Shown piece by piece: positions 1 to 6,947 of a DNA stretch of 9,632 bases. A model generated the notes under the pieces. The model was not told the DNA's origin. It saw only the letters and a program-made list of their open reading frames with translations, and made no database searches. The number at the start of each line of letters is the position of its first letter. Within the stretch, counting starts at the first letter, position 1. The position numbers were made by a program, and so were the translations under genes. The DNA is from Candidatus Rifleibacteriota bacterium (GTDB lineage: Bacteria > Riflebacteria > Ozemobacteria > Ozemobacterales > Ozemobacteraceae): the NCBI GenBank assembly GCA_029564115.1, contig JAKQQP010000345.1, forward strand, positions 1-9,632. The letters are read 5' to 3'.

Positions 1-106
1 TTGCCTGCTCACGAATCATCATGCCGGGCATCAGCAGAACCATGACAATCGCCGCGATAATGGCACCCGCAAAACCGGCGGCAATATAATAAACAGATTT
101 TTTCAT
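1..106 (-). CDS. N-terminus of small membrane-anchored protein, possibly DUF302 family (partial)
   Basis: Only the first 35 codons are in the window; the gene continues beyond position 1. The visible peptide starts MKKSVYYIAAGF, runs through one hydrophobic segment (about residues 5-27), and then reads MPGMMIREQA. A single N-terminal membrane anchor followed by a 'MPxMMI' stretch is how many DUF302 proteins begin, so that family is my best guess; the diagnostic domain itself is outside the window. The start is well supported: AGGAGG (complement of 112-117) lies 5 nt upstream of the ATG, and a good sigma70-type promoter lies just before it. The gene diverges from the Cys/His-rich membrane protein on the plus strand. 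It is certainly a gene; the family is tentative. Confidence 0.75.
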   Translation of the reverse strand, partial: MKKSVYYIAAGFAGAIIAAIVMVLLMPGMMIREQA

Positions 107-121
107 AACTACCTCCTGTTT

Positions 122-138
122 GTATTATAAAATAATAC
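122..138. promoter_or_regulatory. 17-bp palindrome GTATTA-N5-TAATAC covering the -10 box (candidate repressor site)
   Basis: The arms are perfect (7 bp, GTATTAT / ATAATAC, with a 3-nt centre). The palindrome covers the -10 hexamer of the leftward promoter, as expected of a repressor operator. The same GTATTA-N5-TAATAC arrangement recurs at 9240-9256 upstream of the chemoreceptor. I cannot assign it to a known regulator family. AT-rich promoter composition may explain part of the symmetry. Confidence 0.35.
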
Positions 139-152
139 CAAGATTTATGCAA
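124..152 (-). promoter_or_regulatory. sigma70-type promoter of the leftward DUF302-like gene
   Basis: Read on the minus strand, TTGCAT (152-147) and a perfect TATAAT (129-124) are separated by 17 nt. Transcription would begin near 117, leaving a very short leader that carries the AGGAGG Shine-Dalgarno sequence. The -10 lies inside the GTATTA-N5-TAATAC palindrome, so a protein bound there would block transcription. The same 14-mer around the -10 (forward TGTATTATAAAATA) recurs at 7252-7265. Confidence 0.65.
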
Positions 153-161
153 GCGCTTTTT

Positions 162-175
162 TTGGCTTATGCTAT
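162..175. promoter_or_regulatory. 14-bp dyad TTGGC-TTAT-GCTAT, candidate CRP/FNR-type operator
   Basis: This TTGGC-N4-GCTAT dyad sits between the divergent starts of the DUF302-like gene and the Cys/His-rich membrane protein. Its 13-bp core TTGGCTTATGCTA occurs again, inverted, at 7293-7305. Both copies are centred 41-42 bp upstream of the -10 of a leftward promoter. The 5-4-5 geometry with TTG.../...AA ends resembles CRP/FNR-superfamily sites (FNR: TTGAT-N4-ATCAA), but the inner bases differ, so the regulator is not identified. Confidence 0.4.
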
Positions 176-216
176 TTTGCTTGACCCGAAAACATGTTTG
201 TGGCATGCTTCTGCGC

Positions 217-615
217 ATGAGAATCTTCACCAGAAAACTGAAGCTTTTCTGTGCGATCTTTATTCTGGGCATTCTTTTAGCCTGGCTGATCGCTTTTCCT
301 CTGCATCTTGCCCTGCAGAAACTCTCGCATACCGATCGGATCAGTGACCGAAAGGCAGACTGCCATTCCTGCTGCAGCCATCATTTCGATAACCACAATA
401 CCGACCTTCCGGTAATAAAAAATACCGGACACGACACCGGTTTCTGCAGCCTCTGCGACCTCGCATCTCAGTTTTTTACCAGCGGGCTTGCCAGAATTTT
501 TATTGTTGCTTCCTCAGGCAGTTCCTCAAACGTTGTCGGGTTGTTGACAGGCGGTTATTCGAAAGAATTAATCTTAACAGGTCTTCCCCGCGCTCCTCCG
601 ACTCTTTTCAGCTGA
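217..615 (+). CDS. small Cys/His-rich membrane protein, DUF2946-like, heading the metal-uptake cluster
   Basis: From the ATG at 217 this is a 132-residue protein. It has a basic N-terminus, one hydrophobic segment (about residues 10-32), and a Cys/His-rich middle containing DCHSCCSHH and, after a spacer, FCSLC. It ends with a hydrophobic/glycine-rich stretch and the tail RAPPTLFS. Small DUF2946-type proteins share this pattern: a signal-like helix, a CxxC pair, and an 'R-A/G-PP' ending. The Cys and His clusters suggest metal binding outside the cytoplasm, which fits its place ahead of a porin-like protein and a ZnuABC-type transporter. The start is uncertain: the frame is open from an ATG at 169, which falls inside the candidate operator, and an ATG at 205 is also possible. 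None has a clear Shine-Dalgarno sequence. I prefer 217 because it gives a normal signal/anchor sequence. Confidence 0.6.
   Translation: MRIFTRKLKLFCAIFILGILLAWLIAFPLHLALQKLSHTDRISDRKADCHSCCSHHFDNHNTDLPVIKNTGHDTGFCSLCDLASQFFTSGLARIFIVASSGSSSNVVGLLTGGYSKELILTGLPRAPPTLFS
544..572 (+). promoter_or_regulatory. possible promoter for the porin-like gene inside the end of the upstream gene
   Basis: A perfect TTGACA (544-549) is followed 17 nt later by ATTAAT (567-572), which matches 4 of 6 bases of the -10 consensus. It would start transcription near 580, giving a leader of about 310 nt before the porin-like gene. The match is suggestive only, because it lies in coding sequence. Confidence 0.2.
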
Positions 616-889
616 TTTCAATTTTCAGAACACTTCTCTCTACTGGCGTTGTTTGATTAATTCAGCAGAAAAGCCCAATCAAGCCACAGCAATCGCATCA
701 AACCCCTGAATGCCCAACTAAAAGCGAAATAACGCGATTCACGTCCGCCATTTCCGCTCCTGATAACCGGGATACACAGGCAGAAATCCTGTCATAATTG
801 AAAAAACAGGTATTTTACTGCAATTGCCATGCTGATCGCACGGAAAACATCGACAGCGCCTATTAAATCAGTATGTCATGAGGTTTGCC
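616..889. other. 274-bp non-coding gap before the porin-like gene
   Basis: No open frame with a convincing start is present. A long-range inverted repeat (604-615 with 662-673, 11 of 12 pairs) could fold at the 3' end of the upstream gene, but no T run follows it. CATAAT at 793-798 could serve as a -10, although no good -35 lies at the right distance. I see no recognisable riboswitch, repeat family or zinc-regulator box here. Confidence 0.4.
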
Positions 890-2311
890 ATGCATCCATT
901 TCGCAACAGATTTTTGCCTTTAATCTTTCTCTTCAACTTTTCACTGCTTCTGACTCAAACCTGTCAGGCCCGAAACACGACCGAGGATCGACTGAATGCT
1001 CTTGAAAACAGAATTCAGCAGATGCAACAGCAGTATGAACTGCAGATCGCATCTCTGACTGCTCAAATCAAGGAATTGACAGCACAAAACGGGCCAAAAC
1101 CAATAGAATCAGAATATGCCGAGCTCACAGCTCTCAGACAGAGTGCCATAGCAGCAACTGCAGGCTCTGCCGACCCCACCACAGGTTCCGACACCAAAGA
1201 TTCAGACAGAAAATTCATTGCCGGCGAACTGAGTCGCCAGGCGGAAAATCCTGAACTGAGTGTAGTGGGTGATTTTCTTTATCGCCTGCAAAGTATTGAC
1301 GGCACCAGAAATCACTCAGACGCCGCGCTGCGCAATCTTGGAGTTCACTACGAAACCTACCTCGACCCGACTACCAGGTTCAAGGGTGCAGTGCCGGTCA
1401 AAGAAGACACCTCAAATCTCGGCGAGGCTTACATCACCAGATACGGCATTACCAGGAATCTCAACCTTACGATAGGCAAATTCAGACAGCAGTTCGGCAT
1501 CGTTCATCGCTGGCATCAGGCTGGTCTCGACCAGACCGAGTTTCCGCTGGCAATGCGCCGGATTCTCGGCGACGGCGGTCTTGTACAGAACGGCCTCTCA
1601 TTTGAATGGCAGCTGGGCGGCGCCGGAAAAACAACCAATGAGCTTACCATGCAGCTGACAGAGGCAACCAATGGCCGGCTGTTCGCCGGCAATACCAAGG
1701 GTCTGCCGTCAATGCTTCTGCATCTTAAGTCATTCCGCGACATCAGCAAAGATACCTATCAGGAAATCGGACTCACCGCACTGGCCGGTGTCAATGACCT
1801 CTGGACAATCAAAAAGGGCGCCGGCAATATGACCATTGATTCAACCAGGCCGGTTGTCGGGTTTGGCCTCGATTTTACACATCTTTGGGAACCGGCCGAC
1901 AACATGAAATACCGCAATTTCATGTGGAGAACCGAATTCTACGGTGTCAAAAAGGATATTCTGACGCCGGATACCGGCAACAAAGACAGTATCTTTGCCT
2001 GGGGCGGCTATACCAACCTGCAGTGGAAACTCGACCGCCAGCTTGAATCAGGGGTGAGAATAGATTACTACGAGCCTGACAGCCAGAAATACGCAGGCGT
2101 TCCAGGCTTTTCTCTGTCGCCTCTGGCAGTTGTCAGCAACAGCCCGCATGAATGGCAGGTATGCCCATATATGACCTGGCAGCAGAGCCCATGGGTCAAA
2201 TATCGCCTTGAATTCAACTATAAATCCGGGCACAACATGGGGCCAGATGAAAAACGCCTGATGCTGCAGTGTATCTGGGCCGCCGGGCCGCACAAGCATG
2301 ACCGTTACTGA
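890..2311 (+). CDS. outer-membrane porin-like beta-barrel protein of the metal-uptake cluster
   Basis: This protein of about 473 residues begins with a signal peptide (hydrophobic LPLIFLFNFSLLL, likely cleavage after TCQA). A short coiled coil follows (about residues 31-62, with heptad-like L/I spacing in RLNALENRIQQMQQQY), then a polar linker rich in A, T and D. The rest alternates amphipathic strands typical of an outer-membrane barrel, for example NLTIGKFRQQFG and LQWKLDRQLESGVRIDYYEP. The last strand carries a His-rich tail, AAGPHKHDRY. An N-terminal coiled coil before a barrel is the design of OprO/OprP- and SlpM-like porins. The direct link to a ZnuA-type gene 17 nt downstream suggests passage of a divalent metal across the outer membrane. 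The ATG at 878 is also in frame; I chose 890 because GAGG at 880-883 is the only Shine-Dalgarno-like sequence. Substrate is inferred from context only. Confidence 0.75.
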   Translation: MHPFRNRFLPLIFLFNFSLLLTQTCQARNTTEDRLNALENRIQQMQQQYELQIASLTAQIKELTAQNGPKPIESEYAELTALRQSAIAATAGSADPTTGSDTKDSDRKFIAGELSRQAENPELSVVGDFLYRLQSIDGTRNHSDAALRNLGVHYETYLDPTTRFKGAVPVKEDTSNLGEAYITRYGITRNLNLTIGKFRQQFGIVHRWHQAGLDQTEFPLAMRRILGDGGLVQNGLSFEWQLGGAGKTTNELTMQLTEATNGRLFAGNTKGLPSMLLHLKSFRDISKDTYQEIGLTALAGVNDLWTIKKGAGNMTIDSTRPVVGFGLDFTHLWEPADNMKYRNFMWRTEFYGVKKDILTPDTGNKDSIFAWGGYTNLQWKLDRQLESGVRIDYYEPDSQKYAGVPGFSLSPLAVVSNSPHEWQVCPYMTWQQSPWVKYRLEFNYKSGHNMGPDEKRLMLQCIWAAGPHKHDRY

Positions 2312-2328
2312 TAATCAGGAGAAAAAAA

Positions 2329-3396
2329 ATGAAAAAATTCATCATAGCCGTATTGATTCTATTTGTTCAGCTGCTTGCCGCCCAGATCATTCAGGCTGCC
2401 CCTCTCAAAATCGTTACAACACTGCCTGACTACGCTTATCTTGCACGTGTAATCGGGCAGGATGCCGTTGAAGTCAGGGCAATCGTCGAAGGCACTCAGG
2501 ATGCCCATTTTGTCAGACCAAAGCCATCGTTTGTCGAGATTCTCAGAAACGCCGATCTACTTATTGCTACTGGTCTCGATCTTGAAATGTGGCTGCCATC
2601 GGCCGTCGACAAATCAGGCAATCGTCGCATAAGAAGCGGTGAAATCGGCTACGTGGCGGCAGCAACCGGCATGAACCTCAAAGACAAGCCGGTCGCCTAT
2701 TCCCATATAGAAGGCGGGCTGCACCTTTATGGCAACCCGCATGTGACTGTCAGCCCGCTCAATATAATACAGGCCGCCGACAACATCAGAATCGGCCTGG
2801 GCCGCAACCTGCCACAGCAGAAAGATCGGTTTGACCGCAATGCTGCCGCTTTTGTCGCAAGCCTCTGCCAGAAGCTTTACGGAGAAGAACTGATAAGCAT
2901 TCTCGGGCAACAGACTCTGCTCGACATGCACAAGAACGGCAAACTGCTCAATTTTCTTGCAGAAAAACAGTATAAGGGAAAACCTCTATCAGCCTATGCG
3001 GGTGGCTGGCTTGGCAGTCTCTGGCCGCTGCGCGGTACCAGAATCGTTTCTTACCATAAAAACTGGCTGTATCTGTTCGATGATTTCGGTCTCATGGAAG
3101 GTGGATTCATCGAGCCCAAACCAGGCATTCCGCCGTCGCCAAGACATCTTGCCTCACTCAGAGAAGCCATGAAGCAGAACAATATCAAACTGGTTATTTC
3201 AGCCGATTACTTCGATGAAAAAACGGTCAGCCGTGTTGCCGCAGATGCAGGCGCCCAGGCAGTAATGCTGCCTTATTACGTTGGCGGCCGCCCCGAGCTC
3301 GACACCTGGGAAAAACTCATGGATTTCTGGGTCGAACAGCTTTGCGCTGGCGCACGACGGGCCGGTCTTCTGGAGGCTGATGATGCAACCAGATGA
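2329..3396 (+). CDS. znuA: periplasmic metal-binding protein of ABC transporter, ZnuA/TroA (SBP_bac_9) family
   Basis: This 355-residue solute-binding protein captures a divalent metal (zinc or manganese) in the periplasm and delivers it to the permease encoded downstream. A signal peptide (residues 1-24, ending IIQAA) precedes LKIVTTLPDYAYLARVIG, the standard start of the family. The expected metal ligands can be placed at H60 (DAHFVRPKPS), H138 (GNPHVTVSP) and H243 (SYHKNWLYLFDDFGL). The fourth is probably D293 (ISADYF), where many homologues have Glu or Asp. The context differs from classic ZnuA: 'DPHxW' becomes NPHVT, and there is no His-rich loop between the first two ligands, although H126 and H132 add histidines nearby. 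AGGAG at 2317-2321 supports the start. The gene overlaps the ATPase gene by 14 nt. The family is sure; the metal is not. Confidence 0.85.
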   Translation: MKKFIIAVLILFVQLLAAQIIQAAPLKIVTTLPDYAYLARVIGQDAVEVRAIVEGTQDAHFVRPKPSFVEILRNADLLIATGLDLEMWLPSAVDKSGNRRIRSGEIGYVAAATGMNLKDKPVAYSHIEGGLHLYGNPHVTVSPLNIIQAADNIRIGLGRNLPQQKDRFDRNAAAFVASLCQKLYGEELISILGQQTLLDMHKNGKLLNFLAEKQYKGKPLSAYAGGWLGSLWPLRGTRIVSYHKNWLYLFDDFGLMEGGFIEPKPGIPPSPRHLASLREAMKQNNIKLVISADYFDEKTVSRVAADAGAQAVMLPYYVGGRPELDTWEKLMDFWVEQLCAGARRAGLLEADDATR

Positions 3397-4117
3397 TGAC
3401 AGTCTGATAATCTGCAGAAACCTGGCGATCGGCTACGACAATGAAGCCGTAGCCGAGAAAATCAACCTTGAGATCAGAAAAGGCGAGTTTCTTCCTTTCA
3501 TCGGGCCAAACGGCTCAGGCAAAACAACGCTTCTGCGCACGATTCTCGGCCTGCTGCCGCCTTTAAGCGGCGAACTCATTCACCCGTTCTCACAGCAGCC
3601 GCCAGGCTATGTGCCGCAGATTTCGACCCTCGACCGTCTGTACCCGGTTACTGCGAGAGAAGTTATTACAATGGGCCTTTACCCAAGGCTGGGCCTATGG
3701 CAGAAACCTGACCGGCAGATGCGTGAACAGATCGACAGCTATCTACAGCGCTTCAATCTGCAGCAGCATGCAGAACGCACCCTCAATGAGCTCTCGGGCG
3801 GCATGCGACAGAAAGTCATGATTGCCAGGGCTCTGGTCAGCGGCGCCGAAGTTCTGATAATGGATGAACCCGCAGCCGGGCTCGATGAACAGTCTGAATT
3901 CGACCTGATCGAACTGCTTTACCGCCTTGCAAGGGAAGAACAGAAAACCGTTCTGTTCGCGCAACACAGTCTTGACCCGATTATCGGTCTCGCCAACGAG
4001 GTTTTTCGTCTATATCAGGGTCAGTCAGGCCGCTTGCCTCTGTATGCCCTGCTGTCAGCAAGAAATCTCAGGCATATCGACAAGGAAAACAAAAATGTTC
4101 AATCTCACCAGTCTTGA
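3383..4117 (+). CDS. znuC: metal ABC transporter ATP-binding protein, ZnuC/MntB type
   Basis: This cytoplasmic ATPase of 244 residues powers the metal transporter. All ABC motifs are visible in order: Walker A GPNGSGKTT, Q-loop YVPQ, signature LSGGMRQKV, Walker B VLIMDEP, D-loop AGLD, and the switch histidine in FAQHS, where the more usual form is 'SHD'. The frame is open far upstream (to 3281), but that part overlaps the binding-protein gene and looks like nothing. The ATG at 3383 lies 6 nt after GGAGG (3372-3376), which decides the start; the adjacent ATG at 3380 is only 3 nt away. The gene overlaps the upstream gene by 14 nt and the downstream permease by 23 nt, so translation of all three is probably coupled. 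Metal specificity cannot be read from the ATPase. Confidence 0.88.
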   Translation: MQPDDDSLIICRNLAIGYDNEAVAEKINLEIRKGEFLPFIGPNGSGKTTLLRTILGLLPPLSGELIHPFSQQPPGYVPQISTLDRLYPVTAREVITMGLYPRLGLWQKPDRQMREQIDSYLQRFNLQQHAERTLNELSGGMRQKVMIARALVSGAEVLIMDEPAAGLDEQSEFDLIELLYRLAREEQKTVLFAQHSLDPIIGLANEVFRLYQGQSGRLPLYALLSARNLRHIDKENKNVQSHQS

Positions 4118-5330
4118 AGGTATTGTCAGCATATACGGCGGTGCTTTGCCGGCGGCATTTCTCATGGCAGCCACCTTCTCGGTATTCGGTGTCTTCGTCG
4201 TTCTGAAACGCATGGTATTCATAGGGGTAACGCTGTCAGAAGTCGCAGCTTTCGGGGTTGCCTTCGCCCTCGTTCACGGACTGCCGCCCTTTGCCGGGGC
4301 GGCTCTGTTCTGTCTTCTCGTCGTGGCAATTCTCGCTTACCCCTACGAATTTACCAGACTGCCCCGCGATACGATTCTCGGTGCGATTTTCATTTTCGCA
4401 TCGGGCATGAGTATTCTTCTGGTGGCACGCAGTGGCTTCGGCCTTGAAAAGGTCAAGGCGATTCTTTACGGCAATCTGCTGTTTGCTTCGAACACAGACC
4501 TGCTGACAATCTGCGCGGTAATGTTGCCGGCACTGCTGGCCATATGGCTGTTCTACCGACCGATTCTTTATTCATTTCTCGACCGCGAGTCGGCCATCAC
4601 CCTCGGAATCAGCGCCTGGCGTTATGAACTGCTGTTTTTCGTCTTTCTTGGCCTGACAGTAGCCGCTGCGTCAAGAATAGCCGGCGTGATGCTGGTCTTC
4701 TGTTATCTGGTAGTGCCTGCCGCCACGGCCCTTCTGCTGGCCAGACATCTGCTGCAGGGAATGCTGCTGGCGGTGCTGGCTGCATTATTCGCCACCGTCA
4801 TGGGCATCGCGACTTCCTACCAGGCCGATTTGCCACCAAATCAGCTGATCGCCGTAATTTCGTGTGCATTTCTACTGCTGGCGCTTCTCTATCGTCAGCT
4901 TCGAAACCGGCTCAGCCGCAGCCTGGCAGCGGGCATAATCATGATGGCCTTCGGGTGCATAACATGGTTTCTCGACAGTCTGGCCGCGCCAGAAATCGCG
5001 GCAGCGCCGGCAGCGGGCAGCTGCACAATCATCACGGATACAACAACCAAAGCAGCAGAGACAGACATCAGGCTGCCTGACAGCAGCAATGCCACCCCAG
5101 ACTGGGCGGCGCTTACTGAAACGTTCGAGGCCAGAATGGCCAACGATGCTGAAAAAGTCTGGCATGATGCCGTTGAACTGCTGCAGAAGAACCCGCCGCC
5201 TTTCTTCGGCGAAAGCATCATCGAAGCACTTGAAAAGCACATGAATCAGAAGATTTTCTGGGATTTCAGCCAGCCGGCAACTGCCCCGCAAAACCAGAAA
5301 ACTATCGACTGGCTTCAGAAAAAGCCTTGA
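4095..5330 (+). CDS. znuB: metal ABC transporter permease, ZnuB/ABC-3 family, with long C-terminal extension
   Basis: This 411-residue inner-membrane permease forms the channel of the transporter. Residues 1-268 make up a normal ABC-3 permease with about eight membrane segments. Recognisable family stretches are SEVAAFGVAFAL (about 48-59) and RIAGVMLVFCYLVVPAATA (about 194-212). After that most relatives stop. Here an extra hydrophobic segment (about 276-295) is followed by an Ala-rich linker (LAAPEIAAAPAAG) and about 100 polar residues with many charged and helical stretches, ending near WLQKKP. The open frame extends upstream to 3927, but the ATG at 4095 is where the permease sequence starts, with AGGAAA (4082-4087) before it. 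The gene is the last of the cluster and converges with the FmdE-like gene 38 bp away. The role of the extension is unknown. Confidence 0.85.
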   Translation: MFNLTSLEGIVSIYGGALPAAFLMAATFSVFGVFVVLKRMVFIGVTLSEVAAFGVAFALVHGLPPFAGAALFCLLVVAILAYPYEFTRLPRDTILGAIFIFASGMSILLVARSGFGLEKVKAILYGNLLFASNTDLLTICAVMLPALLAIWLFYRPILYSFLDRESAITLGISAWRYELLFFVFLGLTVAAASRIAGVMLVFCYLVVPAATALLLARHLLQGMLLAVLAALFATVMGIATSYQADLPPNQLIAVISCAFLLLALLYRQLRNRLSRSLAAGIIMMAFGCITWFLDSLAAPEIAAAPAAGSCTIITDTTTKAAETDIRLPDSSNATPDWAALTETFEARMANDAEKVWHDAVELLQKNPPPFFGESIIEALEKHMNQKIFWDFSQPATAPQNQKTIDWLQKKP

Positions 5331-5349
5331 AAATTCGACTTCAGTTTAA

Positions 5350-5387
5350 CTGCCGGCGGGAGGGTCTGTCAGTCTGTCCGCCGGTAG
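5350..5387. terminator. GC-rich inverted repeat between convergent genes, possible bidirectional terminator
   Basis: CTGCCGGCGG (5350-5359) can pair with CCGCCGGTAG (5378-5387) over 10 positions, one of them a G-T wobble, with an 18-nt loop. It sits where the plus-strand transporter operon and the minus-strand FmdE operon converge. The repeat overlaps the last codons of the FmdE-like gene. There is no clear T run on either side, so it is not a standard intrinsic terminator and may act only as an mRNA 3'-end structure. Confidence 0.35.
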
Positions 5388-5971
5388 TAGCTGAATTCAC
5401 GACTGCAGATGCTGCAATGGGTTGCACCGTTTTTCTCAAGAAAAGATTCGCCGCACTGCGGGCAACGACTGGCACCCGGCTTGTCATGTTTACCAAAGCG
5501 TTCAACCTGAACGTTCTGCAGACCGATTACCTTGTCACGCACTGTCAGAAATTCTCTGATCACCTGTTCGCCCGACTTAAGTCGGGCCTCGCCACCAGCT
5601 TTGACTTCGGCAGAACGGGTTCGACAAAAGAACCTGTACAATTCTGGCGTTTCGTCTGGCGAAATGCGGTCAAGATCGATGAATGCCCTGACGCCACGAC
5701 CATCGGCACGGTCGAACAGGGTCACAGCAAAGCGCCCGATATCACCGTGAACCGTCAGATAGCGATTGCCAATCGTACAGCCGGTCATCAACATGATGAC
5801 GTCAGCAAGACATGATACCGACTCGCAGACAGCGTTAAGACGATCTTTGACCGCACCAAGCCGTGAACTGCAGCTGTCGATCATTGCCGCAGCTATCAGC
5901 AAACCCGGTGCGCGTTTTTTATGAAAATCGGCCGCTTTTTCATACCATTCAATCAGTTCCTGGTCATTCAT
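5369..5971 (-). CDS. FmdE-family protein with C-terminal zinc ribbon, altered N-terminal metal motif
   Basis: This 200-residue protein resembles FmdE/FwdE, named after a formylmethanofuran dehydrogenase-associated subunit. In bacteria such proteins occur without that pathway and are thought to act in molybdenum/tungsten or other metal-cofactor chemistry. Family signatures are the CLADVIMLMTGCTIGN stretch (C54 and C65) and HGDIGRFAVTLFDR. The C-terminus carries a zinc ribbon, CPQC (170-173) and CSIC (186-189). The N-terminal motif, usually FHGHxCPGL, reads FHKKRAPGL (16-24): H17 is kept, but the second His and the Cys are lost, so metal binding there may be weakened or changed. AGGA 7 nt upstream supports the start. 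The start overlaps the radical SAM stop by 8 nt, so it is the last gene of the operon. Confidence 0.75.
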   Translation of the reverse strand: MNDQELIEWYEKAADFHKKRAPGLLIAAAMIDSCSSRLGAVKDRLNAVCESVSCLADVIMLMTGCTIGNRYLTVHGDIGRFAVTLFDRADGRGVRAFIDLDRISPDETPELYRFFCRTRSAEVKAGGEARLKSGEQVIREFLTVRDKVIGLQNVQVERFGKHDKPGASRCPQCGESFLEKNGATHCSICSREFSYYRRTD

Positions 5972-6947
5972 TCTTTATTCCTGGTTTCTTGCCGTTAATT
6001 AAGTTATTGGCCGCGTTTTTTTCTACCGTATAGTAAATTTCACCATTCTGCACAACCGAAATGATTCTGCCGGCCCTCAGTAACATACCGGTAAATTTTG
6101 CCACTTCGTTGAGATGCATGCCGAAAACATCGGCAATCTGTTTTGCAGTACACGGCCGGCGCTGCAGCATTTCAAAAATTGCATTTTCATCTGCTTTTAC
6201 TTTCGGGCTGGCAGCAGAATTGAAGTCAGCAATGACTTCGGCGCGGCTGCCAAACAAATGGCACAGCTCACTAAGCTTATCGCTGGCAACAGCTTTGACA
6301 TAGCTTTCAGCCGGAGGGCGAACCGCGGTGTTGAGCTGAATACGATCCGGAGCGATGGTTTTTGCGGTTTCAGCAATATGTTGCATCTGCTCAGGCGATG
6401 AATTGATGCCTTCGAGAGCAAAGACTTCCATCCACAACTGGCCGGAAAATTCCTGCCTGAACTGGCGTTCGCCAGCGATCAGGCGCGAAAAATCAAGGCC
6501 AGCGGCCGGCCGGTTGATCATCTGCAAAGACGTATCGTTCCAGGCGCTCAGCGAAACTTTCACAATATCTGCCCGAACAATACTCTGGCGGGTTTCCGGC
6601 AGATGCAGCAGTGAACCGTTCGTGAGAACGGCAACCGGAATCTGCGTCTGCTTTTTCAGGTGCGCAATTATCTCACCAATACCTGAATGCAGGGTTGGTT
6701 CCCCTGAACCGGCAAAAGTTATGATATCAGCCTGCCCGTCGTTTTTCAGCCAGGCATCAAGCTCGTCAATAACAGCTGCGATCGGCACATATTCTGCCCG
6801 ATCAGCGGTCAGGCAGGTAGTTCTGCCAAGCTGGCAGAAAATACAATCGAAGCTGCAGGTTTTGAAAGGGGTCAGGTCGATCCCGAGAGACCGACCGAGG
6901 CGCCTGGATGGCACCGGCCCGAACAGGTATTTATTTTTTGCCGGCAT
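5964..6947 (-). CDS. radical SAM protein, COG0731-like, with C-terminal winged-helix-like region
   Basis: This 327-residue enzyme carries the radical SAM cluster motif CSFDCIFC (C31, C35, C38), which holds a [4Fe-4S] cluster and SAM. The usual GSGEPTLH follows at 80-87. The opening FGPVPSRRLGRSLGIDL is characteristic of the COG0731 group, distantly related to wyosine-synthesis TYW1 but present in many bacteria with unknown substrates. The last 80 or so residues (IFEMLQRRPCTAKQIADVFG onward, with a GRI...NGEIYY hairpin) look like a winged helix, perhaps for binding nucleic acid or a partner. An in-frame TTG at 6950 precedes the ATG at 6947; AAGG 7 nt upstream favours the ATG. The gene overlaps the small membrane protein upstream by 17 nt and the FmdE-like gene downstream by 8 nt. 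No substrate can be assigned. Confidence 0.82.
   Translation of the reverse strand: MPAKNKYLFGPVPSRRLGRSLGIDLTPFKTCSFDCIFCQLGRTTCLTADRAEYVPIAAVIDELDAWLKNDGQADIITFAGSGEPTLHSGIGEIIAHLKKQTQIPVAVLTNGSLLHLPETRQSIVRADIVKVSLSAWNDTSLQMINRPAAGLDFSRLIAGERQFRQEFSGQLWMEVFALEGINSSPEQMQHIAETAKTIAPDRIQLNTAVRPPAESYVKAVASDKLSELCHLFGSRAEVIADFNSAASPKVKADENAIFEMLQRRPCTAKQIADVFGMHLNEVAKFTGMLLRAGRIISVVQNGEIYYTVEKNAANNLINGKKPGIKNE

Noticed and set aside
181..209. TTGACC...CATGCT as a promoter for the Cys/His-rich protein
   Set aside because: The -10 matches only 3 of 6 bases and the implied start would make the ATG at 217 leaderless; not strong enough to list.
9..272. Open frame of 87 codons on the minus strand at the left edge
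   Set aside because: It is another frame of the same strand as the 1-106 gene, which has AGGAGG, a promoter and a sensible membrane helix.
604..673. Long-range inverted repeat as a terminator after the DUF2946-like gene
   Set aside because: Pairing is 11 of 12 but the loop is 46 nt and no T run follows, so it is only noted as possible structure in the gap.
4872..5291. Open frame of 139 codons on the minus strand opposite the permease extension
   Set aside because: It could have meant that the permease tail is not real. However, the tail is in frame with the permease, its composition looks protein-like, and the antisense product is Cys/Arg-rich without a domain or ribosome binding site.
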